Assembly: GCF_014235785.1 (NCBI RefSeq)
Contig: NZ_CP060137.1
Location: forward strand, 248,001-312,000
Length of the DNA stretch: 64,000 bases
Source: Bacillus sp. PAMC26568
Lineage (GTDB): Bacteria; Bacillota; Bacilli; Bacillales; Bacillaceae
Reading direction: 5' to 3'
In this document: positions 16,642 to 24,940 of the stretch, one piece after another
How the letters are laid out: each line of letters opens with the position of its first letter
How positions within the stretch are numbered: the stretch's first letter is position 1
Notes under the pieces: generated by a model
Database searches by the model: none
Seen by the model: only the letters and a program-made list of their open reading frames with translations
Told to the model about the DNA's origin: nothing
Translations under genes and position numbers: made by a program

Positions 16642-16861
16642 AAATACCCTCCTTGGTCCAGTGTATCGTTCCTATTTGGTTATTGTTACATTATACCATA
16701 CAGGAATGATGTAGCACCAAAGGTAAGGGATGAGCCGAATTATTCAATTATGTTAAAAATGTGTTCGATATTCGAAATGAGTAATTCTTCAACATGTTTG
16801 CGAGTTTTTGATTTCAAGAGTGTCACTCGTTCAATTTATTCGAGTAAATGAGGTGTTTTTA
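16642..16861. other. Intergenic region upstream of ywpF
   Basis: No gene is seen. TATACCATA and ATTATACC motifs near 16690 may belong to a minus-strand ywpF promoter, but no full promoter can be defined. The remainder is AT-rich with the short inverted word TTCGATATTCGAA (16769-16781). Confidence 0.3.
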
Positions 16862-17143
16862 CTAAATAATCACTGCAAGATTGGATTCTGTTTCATAGCG
16901 GGCGTAAACCTCGTGAAAAATGGGATTTTCCTTTTCAATTCTGCCAAGCAGATGATCAATGCTGACATTAAATGCATTGCTTAAGGAAATAAGGTAGGAA
17001 AGTTCGGGAGCTTGTTCACCTTTTTCCAGACGGATAATAACGGGCGGGACACATTCATCCGCTCAGCTAATTGCTCCCTGAGACCAGCCGAATTGATTTC
17101 GATAAAATTTGATGTTCATCTTAAGTGTTTCCAGTTCATTCAT
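16862..17143 (-). pseudogene. Broken XRE-family HTH regulator (two compensating indels)
   Basis: On the minus strand the ATG at 17143 follows GAAGGTG. The frame reads MNELETLKMNIKFYRNQFGWSQ, the start of an XRE repressor. One extra G near 17079 (CAGGGAGCAATTA) breaks the frame; in the shifted frame come QLAERMNVSRP, the expected recognition helix. Then one missing G (CCCGTT for an expected CCGGTT, near 17045) returns to the first frame for VIIRLEKGEQAPELSYLIS and so on to the stop at 16862. Read as a whole it would be an ~90-residue regulator with an intact HTH. As it stands a TGA arises between the indels. Either a real pseudogene or sequence error. Confidence 0.75.
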
Positions 17144-17426
17144 TTGGATTGCACCTTCATTTCCGTTGTGCTAGCACTTTACTCATATCGTAAAGGAGCT
17201 ATAGTTCTAATAGAGAACAGATAAATAATTGTTCAAATAATGAACAAAAACAGAAATATGAACGAAAGAAGAGCATTTTTGAACTATTAATAGGAAAAAA
17301 GAGGTAATGTGCATTAAATTACAATTTATTACAAAATATGAGCAAATATGCCTAATTTTCCGTATTTTCAAAGAACTAATAATTTGTTATGTTCAAATAG
17401 TAAAATTCAAGAAATGAGGCTGATGC
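17144..17426. other. Intergenic region before the 17427 gene
   Basis: AT-rich, without a gene. It contains several repeated words (GTTCAAATAATGAAC at 17230-17244 is an inverted repeat, GTTCA..TGAAC) that could be an operator for the divergent regulator remnant or the rightward gene. GAAATGAGG stands before the ATG of the next gene. Confidence 0.35.
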
Positions 17427-17825
17427 ATGGAAACGTTCAAATTAAGAACAATTACGGTAAAAGACTTGCAAGTGACAGGTGAAGTTGTATTGGAAAGGTT
17501 TGAAGATACACCGCTCTTATTGAAAGTAGGGGAATTGATCGCAGGGAAAACGAAGTATTACCACTTTCACGTTTATAGGGAATCAACCGTTGAAATATTA
17601 TATGAAACAAAAGACAAGCTTCAAATCGTAAGAATACAATTCAATCTGCAAGAAAATCGATTGTCGATCAAATCTTTTGAATGGGTGGAGCAGGCAAATC
17701 GTTATGAAGAAACCGCCATTCAAAAAGAACTCATCGAATCTCCATCATTTCAATCCATTCTCCAAAGCATCAGCTTTTCAGGAAAAGAACAGCAATCCTA
17801 TTTATTTCACACTTTTAGAAAATAG
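17427..17825 (+). CDS. Conserved hypothetical protein, YwpG-like by position
   Basis: A 132-residue soluble protein (METFKLRTITVKDLQVTGEVV...) rich in beta-strand-like alternating hydrophobic/charged sequence, then a helical acidic region (WVEQANRYEETAIQKELIES) and a C-terminal FSGKEQQSYLFHTFRK. There is no signal or membrane segment. B. subtilis ywpG lies between ywpF and ssbB, so this may be its counterpart, but I cannot confirm it from sequence memory. GAAATGAGGCTG gives a moderate ribosome site. Confidence 0.6.
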   Translation: METFKLRTITVKDLQVTGEVVLERFEDTPLLLKVGELIAGKTKYYHFHVYRESTVEILYETKDKLQIVRIQFNLQENRLSIKSFEWVEQANRYEETAIQKELIESPSFQSILQSISFSGKEQQSYLFHTFRK

Positions 17826-17882
17826 CAAGACGCACGATAAATTGTTTTAATTTTACTTCTAAAAAAAGAAATCCCGCTATGA

Positions 17883-17916
17883 AAAAATGAATTTTCACAT
17901 TGTAAAACTTGATTTT
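17883..17916 (+). promoter_or_regulatory. ComK box upstream of ssbB
   Basis: Two perfect AAAA-N5-TTTT half-boxes (17883-17895 and 17904-17916) are separated by 8 bases, the two-turn spacing of ComK K-boxes. They end 68 bases before the ssbB start. TACAAT at 17946-17951 is a plausible -10. ssbB is a ComK target in B. subtilis. Confidence 0.85.
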
Positions 17917-17983
17917 CAATATTTTCCCTATTTTCAACAAACCGTTACAATAGTCCTGTAAGCTAAACGGAAGGAGGAATTAG

Positions 17984-18331
17984 GTGATTAACTCAGTCAC
18001 ACTAGTCGGCAGATTAACAAAAGATCCAGAAATGCGGTACACGGCAGAAGGGGCCCCTGTAGCCAATATTACCCTTGCAGTCAGCCGATCGTTCAAAAAT
18101 TCATCAGGTGACATGGACACAGACTTCGTCAATTGCACCCTATGGAGACGCACCGCAGAAAACACAGCGAACTACTGCCGTAAAGGCTCGATCGTCGGAG
18201 TATCCGGACGAATTCAAACCCGTAACTACGAAAACTCAGAAGGCCGGCGCGTCTATGTCACAGAAGTCGTCGCAGACTCGGTGCGCTTCATGGGCGGCAA
18301 AACCCGTGAACTTGCAGTAACCGAACAATAA
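17984..18331 (+). CDS. ssbB: Single-stranded DNA-binding protein SsbB (competence)
   Basis: A 115-residue protein consisting of one OB fold: [19 protein letters not shown] at the start, [21 protein letters not shown] in the middle, and [11 protein letters not shown] at the end. It lacks the long Gly/Pro linker and acidic DDDIPF-type tail of the essential SsbA, which marks it as the short SsbB (YwpH) that protects incoming DNA in transformation. The ATG-equivalent is GTG at 17984 after GGAAGGAGGAATTAG. A ComK box upstream and a ComK homologue in this window (50469) agree with competence control. A strong terminator follows. Confidence 0.94.
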   Translation: MINSVTLVGRLTKDPEMRYTAEGAPVANITLAVSRSFKNSSGDMDTDFVNCTLWRRTAENTANYCRKGSIVGVSGRIQTRNYENSEGRRVYVTEVVADSVRFMGGKTRELAVTEQ

Positions 18332-18388
18332 TAACCCCACGATTTTCCTCTCAGAGACAGAATCAATGAAATCCCCACTTCCCCACTT

Positions 18389-18422
18389 AACTAGCCAGAT
18401 CTCACTGGCTAGTTCTTTCTTA
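18389..18422 (+). terminator. Intrinsic terminator after ssbB
   Basis: AACTAGCCAG (18389-18398) pairs perfectly with CTGGCTAGTT (18405-18414), followed by CTTTCTT. Confidence 0.87.
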
Positions 18423-18472
18423 AGATTAGGAAAGTAGGCTATAATAAAATAAAGAAAGCGAGGTATCATTGC

Positions 18473-19108
18473 ATGAATGAAGAGCTGCTAAACCGAATTC
18501 TCTCTGGTATCGACGGAATTACAACGGAAGTATCAGAGCTGAGAACAGAATTGAAAGCAGAAATATCAGAGCTAAGAACTGAATTCAAATCAGATATGTC
18601 AGAGCTGAGAACAGAATTAAAAGCGGATATGTCGGAGCTGAGAACTGAGATCAAATCAGAAATGTCAGAGCTGAAAACTGAGCTGACAACAGAATTCAAA
18701 ACAGAAATGTCTGGATTAAGAACGGAAATGACAGAAGAATTCAAAACAGAAATGTCTGGATTAAGAACGGAAATGACAAAAGAATTTAAAACAGAAATGT
18801 CTGGATTAAGAACGGAAATGACAAAAGAATTCAAAACAGAAACTTCTGGATTAAGAACAGAATTAGTGCAAGAAATGGCAATCCTCGAAGGTAAGCTTGA
18901 TGATAATGAAGTGAACAGTAAGAACAGAGATAAGATGATTCTAAAGGCGATTACAGAACTAGAAGACAAGGTGAATGAAAATGAGAAAAAGAGCGAGGCA
19001 AGAGACACCATGCTTCTAAAAGAATTTTCACATCAACGGCTGGAGATCGAGTATCTAAAGAAAAAATCAGCGGAGCATGACCTGGAAATATTTAAATTGC
19101 ATGAGTAG
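18473..19108 (+). CDS. Repeat-built coiled-coil protein
   Basis: A 211-residue, highly charged helical protein. Residues about 17-70 are hendecads of the type SELRTELKADM (33-base DNA repeat), and residues about 75-130 are a 15-residue repeat EFKTEMSGLRTEMTK (45-base DNA repeat), followed by a non-repeated helical tail. No signal peptide or membrane segment is seen, so it is probably a cytoplasmic rod-like coiled coil. The near-identical DNA units imply recent slippage expansion and variable length between strains. It begins MNEELLNRILSGIDGI, like small Bacillus coiled-coil proteins of unknown function. AAAGCGAGG is the ribosome site. Confidence 0.8.
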   Translation: MNEELLNRILSGIDGITTEVSELRTELKAEISELRTEFKSDMSELRTELKADMSELRTEIKSEMSELKTELTTEFKTEMSGLRTEMTEEFKTEMSGLRTEMTKEFKTEMSGLRTEMTKEFKTETSGLRTELVQEMAILEGKLDDNEVNSKNRDKMILKAITELEDKVNENEKKSEARDTMLLKEFSHQRLEIEYLKKKSAEHDLEIFKLHE

Positions 19109-19153
19109 AATCAGCCTTGAGTGAGAGGGTGATTTTTTTTGAAATCCTCTAAT

Positions 19154-19278
19154 TAGGAGGTATATGGAAAAAAGAAAGTAAAATCAGCAATATGGAAAGT
19201 ATGCAATGGATTTCCGCAAGTAAAAAGGGCATTCCGGCAAGTAACAATCACATTTTTGAAAGTAAGACCTGGTTCAGA
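19154..19278 (+). repeat. 21-bp-period repeat array, locus 5 (five units)
   Basis: The leader TTAGGAGGTATATGGAAAAAA matches those at 14227 and 14500. Five exact 21-base units start at 19174, 19195, 19216, 19237 and 19258, with GAAAGTAA or GCAAGTAA cores. The heptad frame reads ESKISNM, ESMQWIS, ASKKGIP, ASNNHIF, ESKTWFR. The following stretch to 19393 shows no gene that I trust. Confidence 0.85.
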
Positions 19279-19393
19279 CTGAAAACAGACATCATGCACA
19301 AGCCATTTCATACTCCATTCGATACAAAAGCTTTAATTCCCAACTGCATCTTGAAAAACCGCACAATCCTTCCGAACCCCTTATCTCACCATA

Positions 19394-19422
19394 CAAAAAA
19401 ACCAGCCCGTAAAGCGAGCTGG
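19394..19422 (-). terminator. Intrinsic terminator of the ywqB-ywqA unit
   Basis: On the minus strand CCAGC (19422-19418) pairs with GCTGG (19406-19402) plus two inner C-G pairs, followed by TTTTTTTG. It ends the ywqB-ywqA-small-gene transcript. Confidence 0.82.
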
Positions 19423-19430
19423 CCACCAAT

Positions 19431-19523
19431 CTATTTCCCAACCTTCTTCAAAATCAACTCATACAACTTCTTCCACTCGTCACTCTTTGTTTCTTTCTTT
19501 AATTCTTCTTTTTTCTTGCTCAA
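19431..19523 (-). CDS. 30-residue basic small protein coupled to ywqA
   Basis: A TTG at 19523 is placed 9 bases after a perfect AGGAGG (complement 19533-19538). The ywqA stop codon lies right at this ribosome site, so translation would be coupled. The peptide is charged (SKKKEELKKETKSDEWKKLYELILKKVGK), likely one amphipathic helix, and ends 9 bases before the terminator stem. Its size explains why it is easily missed. No family is recognised. The strong ribosome site and lack of other use for the region support a real gene. Confidence 0.65.
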   Translation of the reverse strand: MSKKKEELKKETKSDEWKKLYELILKKVGK

Positions 19524-19536
19524 TGTCGCGCGCCTC

Positions 19537-22293
19537 CTAGCTCATGGAGAGGGTAAAGAGCTCTTCCAGTTCGTCTGTGGACAGCTCTGTGATCCAGCTC
19601 TCGCTTTGGATAATTTCATCGTTCAGGGATTGCTTTTTGTCCAGCATGCCGTCGATTTTTTCTTCGATGGTGCCGGTTGTGATTAGCTTGTGCACGTGAA
19701 CAAAGCGGCTTTGACCAATACGGTAGGCGCGGTCTGTCGCCTGGTTTTCAACGGCCGGGTTCCACCAGCGATCGTAGTGAACGACGTGGTTGGCAGCTGT
19801 CAAATTCAGTCCGGTTCCGCCGGCTTTCAGTGACAAAATCAAAATTGAAAATTCTTTGTTCTGGAACTGTTCCACCATCTTGTCGCGCGCCGCTTTAGGG
19901 ACACTGCCGTTTAAGAACAAGACTTTTTCTCCAAATTCATGCTCAAGCAGGGACTTAATCATTTCGCCCATGCCGATATATTGCGTGAAAATCAGACAGC
20001 TTTCTTCTTGCTCGCGAATGGCAGTCACAAGCTCAAGAAGTTTCTCAATCTTATGAGATCGCGTCGTCACAGATGTAGCCCGTTCCTCTTTCAAATACAG
20101 CGCAGGATGATTGCAAATTTGCTTCAGCTTCCCAAGCATCTTCAAAATCAAAGCCTTCCGCTGCATTCCAGCAAGCTGCGATACCTGATCAAAGGTATCC
20201 TTAACCAGCTGCTCATATAGAGAAGCCTGCTCAACCGTAAGCGGGATATACTCTTTCTGCTCCTGCTTCTCAGGCAGATTCAGCGCTACCTGTTCATCAC
20301 GCTTCGTTCGGCGCAGCAGGAACGGCTTAATCAGCTGCTGCAGGTTTCCGATAATTGCAGGATCCCGATCCTTCTCAATCGGGAGCACAAATCGTTTATG
20401 GAAACTATGCAAGCTGCCAAGAAATCCTGTATTGATAAAATCAAATATCGACCATAATTCCGTTAAACGATTCTCCATCGGCGTTCCTGTCAGGGCGATA
20501 TGATGTTGGCCCTTCAACTTCCGTATCGCTCTGGACTGCTTCGTGTGCGCATTTTTAATGTTCTGTGCTTCATCCAAACAAATCGTGCTCCACGTAACAG
20601 AAGCAATCTCTTCATGATCCGCGTGAGACAGGCCGTATGATGTCAAAACAATATCCGTATCGGCCAGCGATACATGAAAATCTTCACCCTTTGCCCGATT
20701 TGGACCGTAATGAAGATGAACCTTCAAACTAGGAGCAAACTTCTCAATTTCCTTCTGCCAGTTACCGAGAACCGACGTTGGAGCAATAATTAAGAACGGC
20801 GTCTCACGCTTTTCATGCTCCATTACATATGTGAAATAAGCAATCATCTGTATCGTTTTGCCGAGCCCCATATCGTCCGCTAAACAAGCGCCAAAATGGA
20901 ACTTCCGGAGAAACAGCAGCCAGTCAACGCCTTGCTGCTGATAAGGACGCAGTTCACCTTGAAAAGAAGAAGGAACCTCGTACTCAGGAATATCCTTAAT
21001 TTCCGTCAGCTGACGAAGCATCGACTTCATTTGGCGGCTTAGTTCAATATGAATATTAGCAAAAGCCCTTGAATCAAGAACTTCATCATCAATATCACGC
21101 GTCTCAGCAAGTTCCTGCTGCAGAATATCAGAAAAGTGCAATCCTTCTTTTTCAGCTTTTTTCAAAATCGATTGCACATGTTTAATAAAAGCAGGATCAA
21201 GCTTGATCCACTGTCCTTTAAAATTCACAAGACGGCGGTTATCATTTACCATTCCCATGAACTCTTCTTCGCTCATCTCAACACCATTCGTTGCGAAGCG
21301 CCAGTTGAAATCGATAAGAGAGTTCATTCCGACAAAGGATTGTCCGCGCGGGGCCGACGACATCTTCGCCTTCAGCATGACTTTTGAATCACGGACAACT
21401 TGCCACCATGATGGCAGAAGGATTTCCACTCCGGTATTTACAAACGTTTCACTTGCACTTGTTAAAAAGAGCCACGCCTCATCCTCGGTAATATGTGTGT
21501 TGCCGTTTTGAAAAGAAAGCCAAGGCACAATTTCCTCAAAGCGCTGCTGCTCACGTTCAATCCTGTCCATATAACCTCTCCAAGGTGTCGGCAAATCCTT
21601 TAACCCTTGAAAAAGATGAAATGAATCGGGATTTTTCCGATCACGTAAAAACAGTTCAAGCTTCCAATCGTCACCATCGTAATCAGGCTCATTTAAACGA
21701 AGTCCAATCGTAAACGGTGCATCATCAATCAAGAAGCCAATTTTCTCAAGCCAGTCACGTTCATCAAGAAAATGACCTTCAAATTTCTCGGTCGCGGCAT
21801 AAGCATTCACAATGTCACTCCATGCACGTCCAAGGTCTGGATTTCGATCAATTAAATCATTCACTGCTGCTGACAGCCAATCTGCCGTAAACCCTTCAAG
21901 CTCACCCTTAGTGTCTCTCCACCCAAATGCACCATTTTTCCAGCGCTCAAAATCAGGCATAAATTCGCCATTCACAATACAGTCGTAAATCGCTTCAGCC
22001 GCATCAATCAGCGGGACGGCATCGCCGCTGTACTCAATATCAGCAAGCGAATTCGTCGTATCTTTTCCGATCAGCTCTACCATCATCCAGGGAGAAAGCA
22101 AAAACGAAGGGACACCGATATAACTCACATCTTCAAGCAAGGATCCAAAGAAAGAGGATTCATGCCAAGTGAACAAGTAGCGCCGCATATGATTTGTTCC
22201 GAGCGTTTTCTCATCCTTTGTCGTGCACCATACGTAAAAGTGAAAATTCTCGATTTGTTCCGTATGGACAGAAATCTTCAAATCATTCAGCAT
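19537..22293 (-). CDS. ywqA: SNF2-family DNA/RNA-translocating helicase YwqA
   Basis: A 918-residue Swi2/Snf2 ATPase. The N-terminal ~440 residues are the bacterial SNF2-associated region; the motor follows with Walker A DDMGLGKTIQM (about 474-484), Walker B LDEAQN (about 573-578), LTGTPMENR (about 601-609), and motifs V and VI GGTGLNLTAANHV and QATDRAYRIGQ. Such proteins are related to RapA/HepA and act on nucleic-acid-protein complexes; in Bacillus the role is not defined. It overlaps the end of ywqB by 11 bases, so both are made together. The SWIM zinc finger of YwqB may be its nucleic-acid partner. ATG at 22293; no strong ribosome site, consistent with coupling. Confidence 0.94.
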   Translation of the reverse strand: MLNDLKISVHTEQIENFHFYVWCTTKDEKTLGTNHMRRYLFTWHESSFFGSLLEDVSYIGVPSFLLSPWMMVELIGKDTTNSLADIEYSGDAVPLIDAAEAIYDCIVNGEFMPDFERWKNGAFGWRDTKGELEGFTADWLSAAVNDLIDRNPDLGRAWSDIVNAYAATEKFEGHFLDERDWLEKIGFLIDDAPFTIGLRLNEPDYDGDDWKLELFLRDRKNPDSFHLFQGLKDLPTPWRGYMDRIEREQQRFEEIVPWLSFQNGNTHITEDEAWLFLTSASETFVNTGVEILLPSWWQVVRDSKVMLKAKMSSAPRGQSFVGMNSLIDFNWRFATNGVEMSEEEFMGMVNDNRRLVNFKGQWIKLDPAFIKHVQSILKKAEKEGLHFSDILQQELAETRDIDDEVLDSRAFANIHIELSRQMKSMLRQLTEIKDIPEYEVPSSFQGELRPYQQQGVDWLLFLRKFHFGACLADDMGLGKTIQMIAYFTYVMEHEKRETPFLIIAPTSVLGNWQKEIEKFAPSLKVHLHYGPNRAKGEDFHVSLADTDIVLTSYGLSHADHEEIASVTWSTICLDEAQNIKNAHTKQSRAIRKLKGQHHIALTGTPMENRLTELWSIFDFINTGFLGSLHSFHKRFVLPIEKDRDPAIIGNLQQLIKPFLLRRTKRDEQVALNLPEKQEQKEYIPLTVEQASLYEQLVKDTFDQVSQLAGMQRKALILKMLGKLKQICNHPALYLKEERATSVTTRSHKIEKLLELVTAIREQEESCLIFTQYIGMGEMIKSLLEHEFGEKVLFLNGSVPKAARDKMVEQFQNKEFSILILSLKAGGTGLNLTAANHVVHYDRWWNPAVENQATDRAYRIGQSRFVHVHKLITTGTIEEKIDGMLDKKQSLNDEIIQSESWITELSTDELEELFTLSMS

Positions 22294-23893
22294 GAATCAA
22301 CTTTCCTCTCTTCAGCTCCTCTTGAAAAGCACGCAAGCGCCGATGCTCATGTGAAAGCTTTTCAAGATAGATTTCAAATTGTGCCTCATTCTTTGCTTTC
22401 TTATATAACGTGCGCGCTTTTTTTAAATAACGCACTGCAAGTTTATAGTTGCTTCTCGTCCGCATCGAAATCTCCTGGCGAATCGCATGATGATAAATCG
22501 TCAGAAGCGACTCAGGACTTTCCTTCTCTACAACCTTTAACAAATCCCGGTCAATCTCATACAATTCATACCCAAGCAGCAAATGAAGCTCTGCCCATGT
22601 CCTGAATTGCTTTCGATTCACGAGAAAATGATGATACTCCGCATAGCTGAATGGCAGCGTATTGCGGCAGGCATTTTCATAGATACGCTCATCCTTCGTT
22701 TGGAGGGAATACTCGGCCAGCATATCAAGGAAAAATCGAGTTGAACGGCGCTTTTCTTCATATGGAATATCAGAGTTGAGAAAATCATCAGACTTTCCAA
22801 GCAAATACGTGAACCATTTCGCTGCGCGCTTCCAATTCTTCCGTGAAACAAGATCACCAACCCAATCAAATAAAATCGGAAAAGCACCAGTGTTAAACGT
22901 CTTCATCTTTTCAAATAACGCATCATCATCACCCTGCAGAAAATCCATATGAATGAGAGCAAGATGATATTCAGGATTCGATTGTTCACTTAGCTTTTCA
23001 TGAAGCCAGCTAATTTCCTTCTCAATCCATTTCTTCCGGTTGAGCAGGCTGAGCCAAAGCATACGATAAAGACTGATCCGTTCAAATTGCAAATATTTAC
23101 TGCCTTCAAGCAGATGATGAAAAACCTCTATGCTTTCCTCCAAAAGAGGATCAAGAGAGAAAGGCAAAGCAAATTTCCGCATCTCTCTAAGTTCATTTGT
23201 AATGGCATCAATACATTCTTCAAAATAAGAATGATACAAATTGTGTAACAAATTTTCATTTGGTTTCGTCTCATTAAGTATCTGAAGCATGTAGAACAAT
23301 GTCGTCAGGTTTGCGTGTATAAGATAAAACCGTCTCAGGTCCGGATTTTTCGGAGCCTTCCGCTTCAAAATCGGATAATAATGATTGTACAAGCTTTGAA
23401 TTTGCTGTACATTACGAGGACGATTCTGGGACCAGCGCTTATATTCAAAATCGAAAAATGAAAGCCAGCTTTGTAGGGAATCATCCTGCCAGCTCACAGA
23501 AGGAATCATCTGGCTCGCAGGCTTAAGCTGCGCTAAAATCGCCTGCTGTGTCATGGCATTCCAAGCGTCCATAAATGTACCGACCCGTTCAACACTTGCA
23601 TATAAATAGAGAAAAGCTGCCATGACATGACGGCATGGAAAAGCAGCGGGACAAGAACACGAGCTCATCGTAAAAAAATCAAGCTCAATCACAACTTTAA
23701 CTGGCGTCACATCCTGAACATTGGCACTCACTGTATGTCCATCAATTTTTACATTGTACACGCTGCCCTGCCGATACAGCATCAGCCCTTTTTTCACAAG
23801 ATTTCGATCGTCTTCTAACTTAGGCGAAAGCTGATCCTGCAGCTGCTCACCCGCATGCACGATCAACTCTTTATCCAGTTCATGCTGATGCAT
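22283..23893 (-). CDS. ywqB: SWIM zinc-finger domain protein YwqB
   Basis: A 536-residue protein. The SWIM motif lies near the N-terminus: Cys79-x-Cys81-x5-Cys87-x-His89 (SSCSCPAAFPCRHVMAA), a CxCx(n)CxH nucleic-acid or protein-binding finger. The remainder is alpha-helical, with TPR-like features (e.g. AAKWFTYLLGKSDD, LAVRYLKKARTLYKKAKNEAQF). The start at 23893 (MHQHELDKEL) was chosen because AAAGGAGCGG precedes it; an upstream ATG at 23959 has no ribosome site. It is followed with overlap by ywqA, as in B. subtilis. Function is unknown, presumably as partner of the helicase. Confidence 0.92.
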   Translation of the reverse strand: MHQHELDKELIVHAGEQLQDQLSPKLEDDRNLVKKGLMLYRQGSVYNVKIDGHTVSANVQDVTPVKVVIELDFFTMSSCSCPAAFPCRHVMAAFLYLYASVERVGTFMDAWNAMTQQAILAQLKPASQMIPSVSWQDDSLQSWLSFFDFEYKRWSQNRPRNVQQIQSLYNHYYPILKRKAPKNPDLRRFYLIHANLTTLFYMLQILNETKPNENLLHNLYHSYFEECIDAITNELREMRKFALPFSLDPLLEESIEVFHHLLEGSKYLQFERISLYRMLWLSLLNRKKWIEKEISWLHEKLSEQSNPEYHLALIHMDFLQGDDDALFEKMKTFNTGAFPILFDWVGDLVSRKNWKRAAKWFTYLLGKSDDFLNSDIPYEEKRRSTRFFLDMLAEYSLQTKDERIYENACRNTLPFSYAEYHHFLVNRKQFRTWAELHLLLGYELYEIDRDLLKVVEKESPESLLTIYHHAIRQEISMRTRSNYKLAVRYLKKARTLYKKAKNEAQFEIYLEKLSHEHRRLRAFQEELKRGKLIHAE

Positions 23894-24194
23894 GGCACAC
23901 CGCTCCTTTTTTAAGTAATAAGAAAGTATAAAATATTTCGCTTTTATGTCAAGTTCCATCGCTTAACTCCTCGGCCAGAACAAAATCCCCAAAAGTCAAA
24001 ATCGGACTTTTTGTGTGATTTTTTATCTGTCTGTCGGAGCTGACCAGGCGATTCCGCTTTTCTTAGTCAATTCTTTTATTATAACTGATAATGGATGAAG
24101 GATGAAAGGGAAGAGGGAATTTGCCGGTAAGGTTTAAAGTTAAGAAAATTCGGGGACATAAATGATAGTTCGACACGAATGGTATAAATGGCAG
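23894..24194. other. Divergent intergenic region between ywqB and the 24273 gene
   Basis: About 300 bases with no gene. AAAAGTC (23991-23997) and GACTTTT (24005-24011) form a small hairpin followed by T-rich sequence; it may be an attenuator or terminator for a rightward transcript, but there is no gene to serve. The ywqB promoter must lie here; none is clear. Confidence 0.35.
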
Positions 24195-24223
24195 TTGTCC
24201 GATGACAAGAAACGCAGTATAAT
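24195..24223 (+). promoter_or_regulatory. Sigma-A-type promoter for the 47-residue protein gene
   Basis: TTGTCC (24195-24200) and TATAAT (24218-24223) with a 17-base spacer. The ATG at 24273 is about 50 bases downstream. Confidence 0.68.
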
Positions 24224-24272
24224 TTGTATGTTGTATAAAATTGTAAAATCACAAGAAAGGAAAATTTGTAGA

Positions 24273-24416
24273 ATGAAAGAAAACAGCATTAAACAAGAAG
24301 AACTTCTGCAAATTTTAATGCACGCTTACCAAAAAGGCGAGCATTCAAATGAAATAACCACCAAAGAATTGCTTGATGAGCTAATTCTTCAATTTAGAAA
24401 AGTATACGCATCTTAA
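24273..24416 (+). CDS. Small acidic helical protein, 47 residues, function unknown
   Basis: The ATG at 24273 (MKENSIKQEELLQILMHAY) follows AAGAAAGGAAAATTTG, a usable ribosome site. The sequence is helical and charged (ELLQILMHAYQKGE, TKELLDELILQFRKVY), looking like a small Bacillus cytoplasmic protein with two amphipathic helices. It has its own sigma-A-type promoter and a very strong terminator, which supports expression as an independent gene. An upstream in-frame ATG at 24162 is not used because the promoter -10 lies after it. No family is identified. Confidence 0.65.
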   Translation: MKENSIKQEELLQILMHAYQKGEHSNEITTKELLDELILQFRKVYAS

Positions 24417-24427
24417 TAGATTTTGAC

Positions 24428-24467
24428 CGAAAAAAGTCCGCAAATTCAGATTTGCGGACTTTTTTCG
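24428..24467 (+). terminator. Intrinsic terminator after the 47-residue protein gene
   Basis: An 18-bp perfect stem (24428-24445 with 24450-24467) around TCAG; the stem base is an A-run/T-run, so it can work in both directions. Confidence 0.92.
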
Positions 24468-24579
24468 TCACTATATGACAAAAGTTCTATTAAACTAATA
24501 GGTATAGCCCCCGATATATTAATCGTACACAAAAAAGTTTTAGACATATATCGACAGTTTTCGAGGGGGACTATTACAA

Positions 24580-24711
24580 ATGAGCCAATGGATGACACCA
24601 GAAGAAATGGAACGCAAAAAAGAACTGAAAAAGCGCATGCTGTCAGTCACTATTCCGTTTTTCACAATATTACTTACAGCAATTGTAACCGTTTTAATAA
24701 ATGGTCTATAA
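24580..24711 (+). CDS. 43-residue single-span membrane protein
   Basis: The ATG at 24580 is 9 bases after CGAGGGGGA. The protein starts with a charged helix (MSQWMTPEEMERKKELKKRM) and ends in one membrane segment (VTIPFFTILLTAIVTVLINGL). It stands between two strong terminators as a single-gene unit. Small proteins of this build (MTPEEMERKK start) are common in Bacillus upstream of polysaccharide genes and elsewhere; no function is known to me. The coding call rests on the clean ribosome site and the neat helix plus anchor layout. Confidence 0.62.
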   Translation: MSQWMTPEEMERKKELKKRMLSVTIPFFTILLTAIVTVLINGL

Positions 24712-24712
24712 T

Positions 24713-24750
24713 AAAAAAGGAGATTCGTTTTTTGCGAATCTCCTTTTTTT
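24713..24750 (+). terminator. Intrinsic terminator after the small membrane protein gene
   Basis: AAAAAGGAGATTCG pairs with CGAATCTCCTTTTT around TTTTTTG (24713-24750). It insulates the EPS locus from upstream transcription. Confidence 0.92.
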
Positions 24751-24940
24751 AATGAACAAAAAATTAATACACAATTTACAAATCCCTGTTATAATTGTCA
24801 TTATTGTCTTAAAAATGATAATAAATGACAAAAAATAAGAAATATATCACGTTTAATGTAAAAATATGTAGCTAACAAATAGGTCTTTTATTATAATAAG
24901 CTTTGTGTTTTTTTATTACATAAATTAAATGGAGGTCAAC

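Noticed and set aside
18466..19011. 181-residue minus-strand frame opposite the coiled-coil gene
   Set aside because: It is the antisense of the repeats (VLNPDISVLNS-like) and carries no ribosome site; the plus-strand protein is a regular coiled coil.
24423..24752. 109-residue frame overlapping two terminators
   Set aside because: It runs through both terminator hairpins in a frame different from the 43-residue membrane protein, which has a proper ribosome site.
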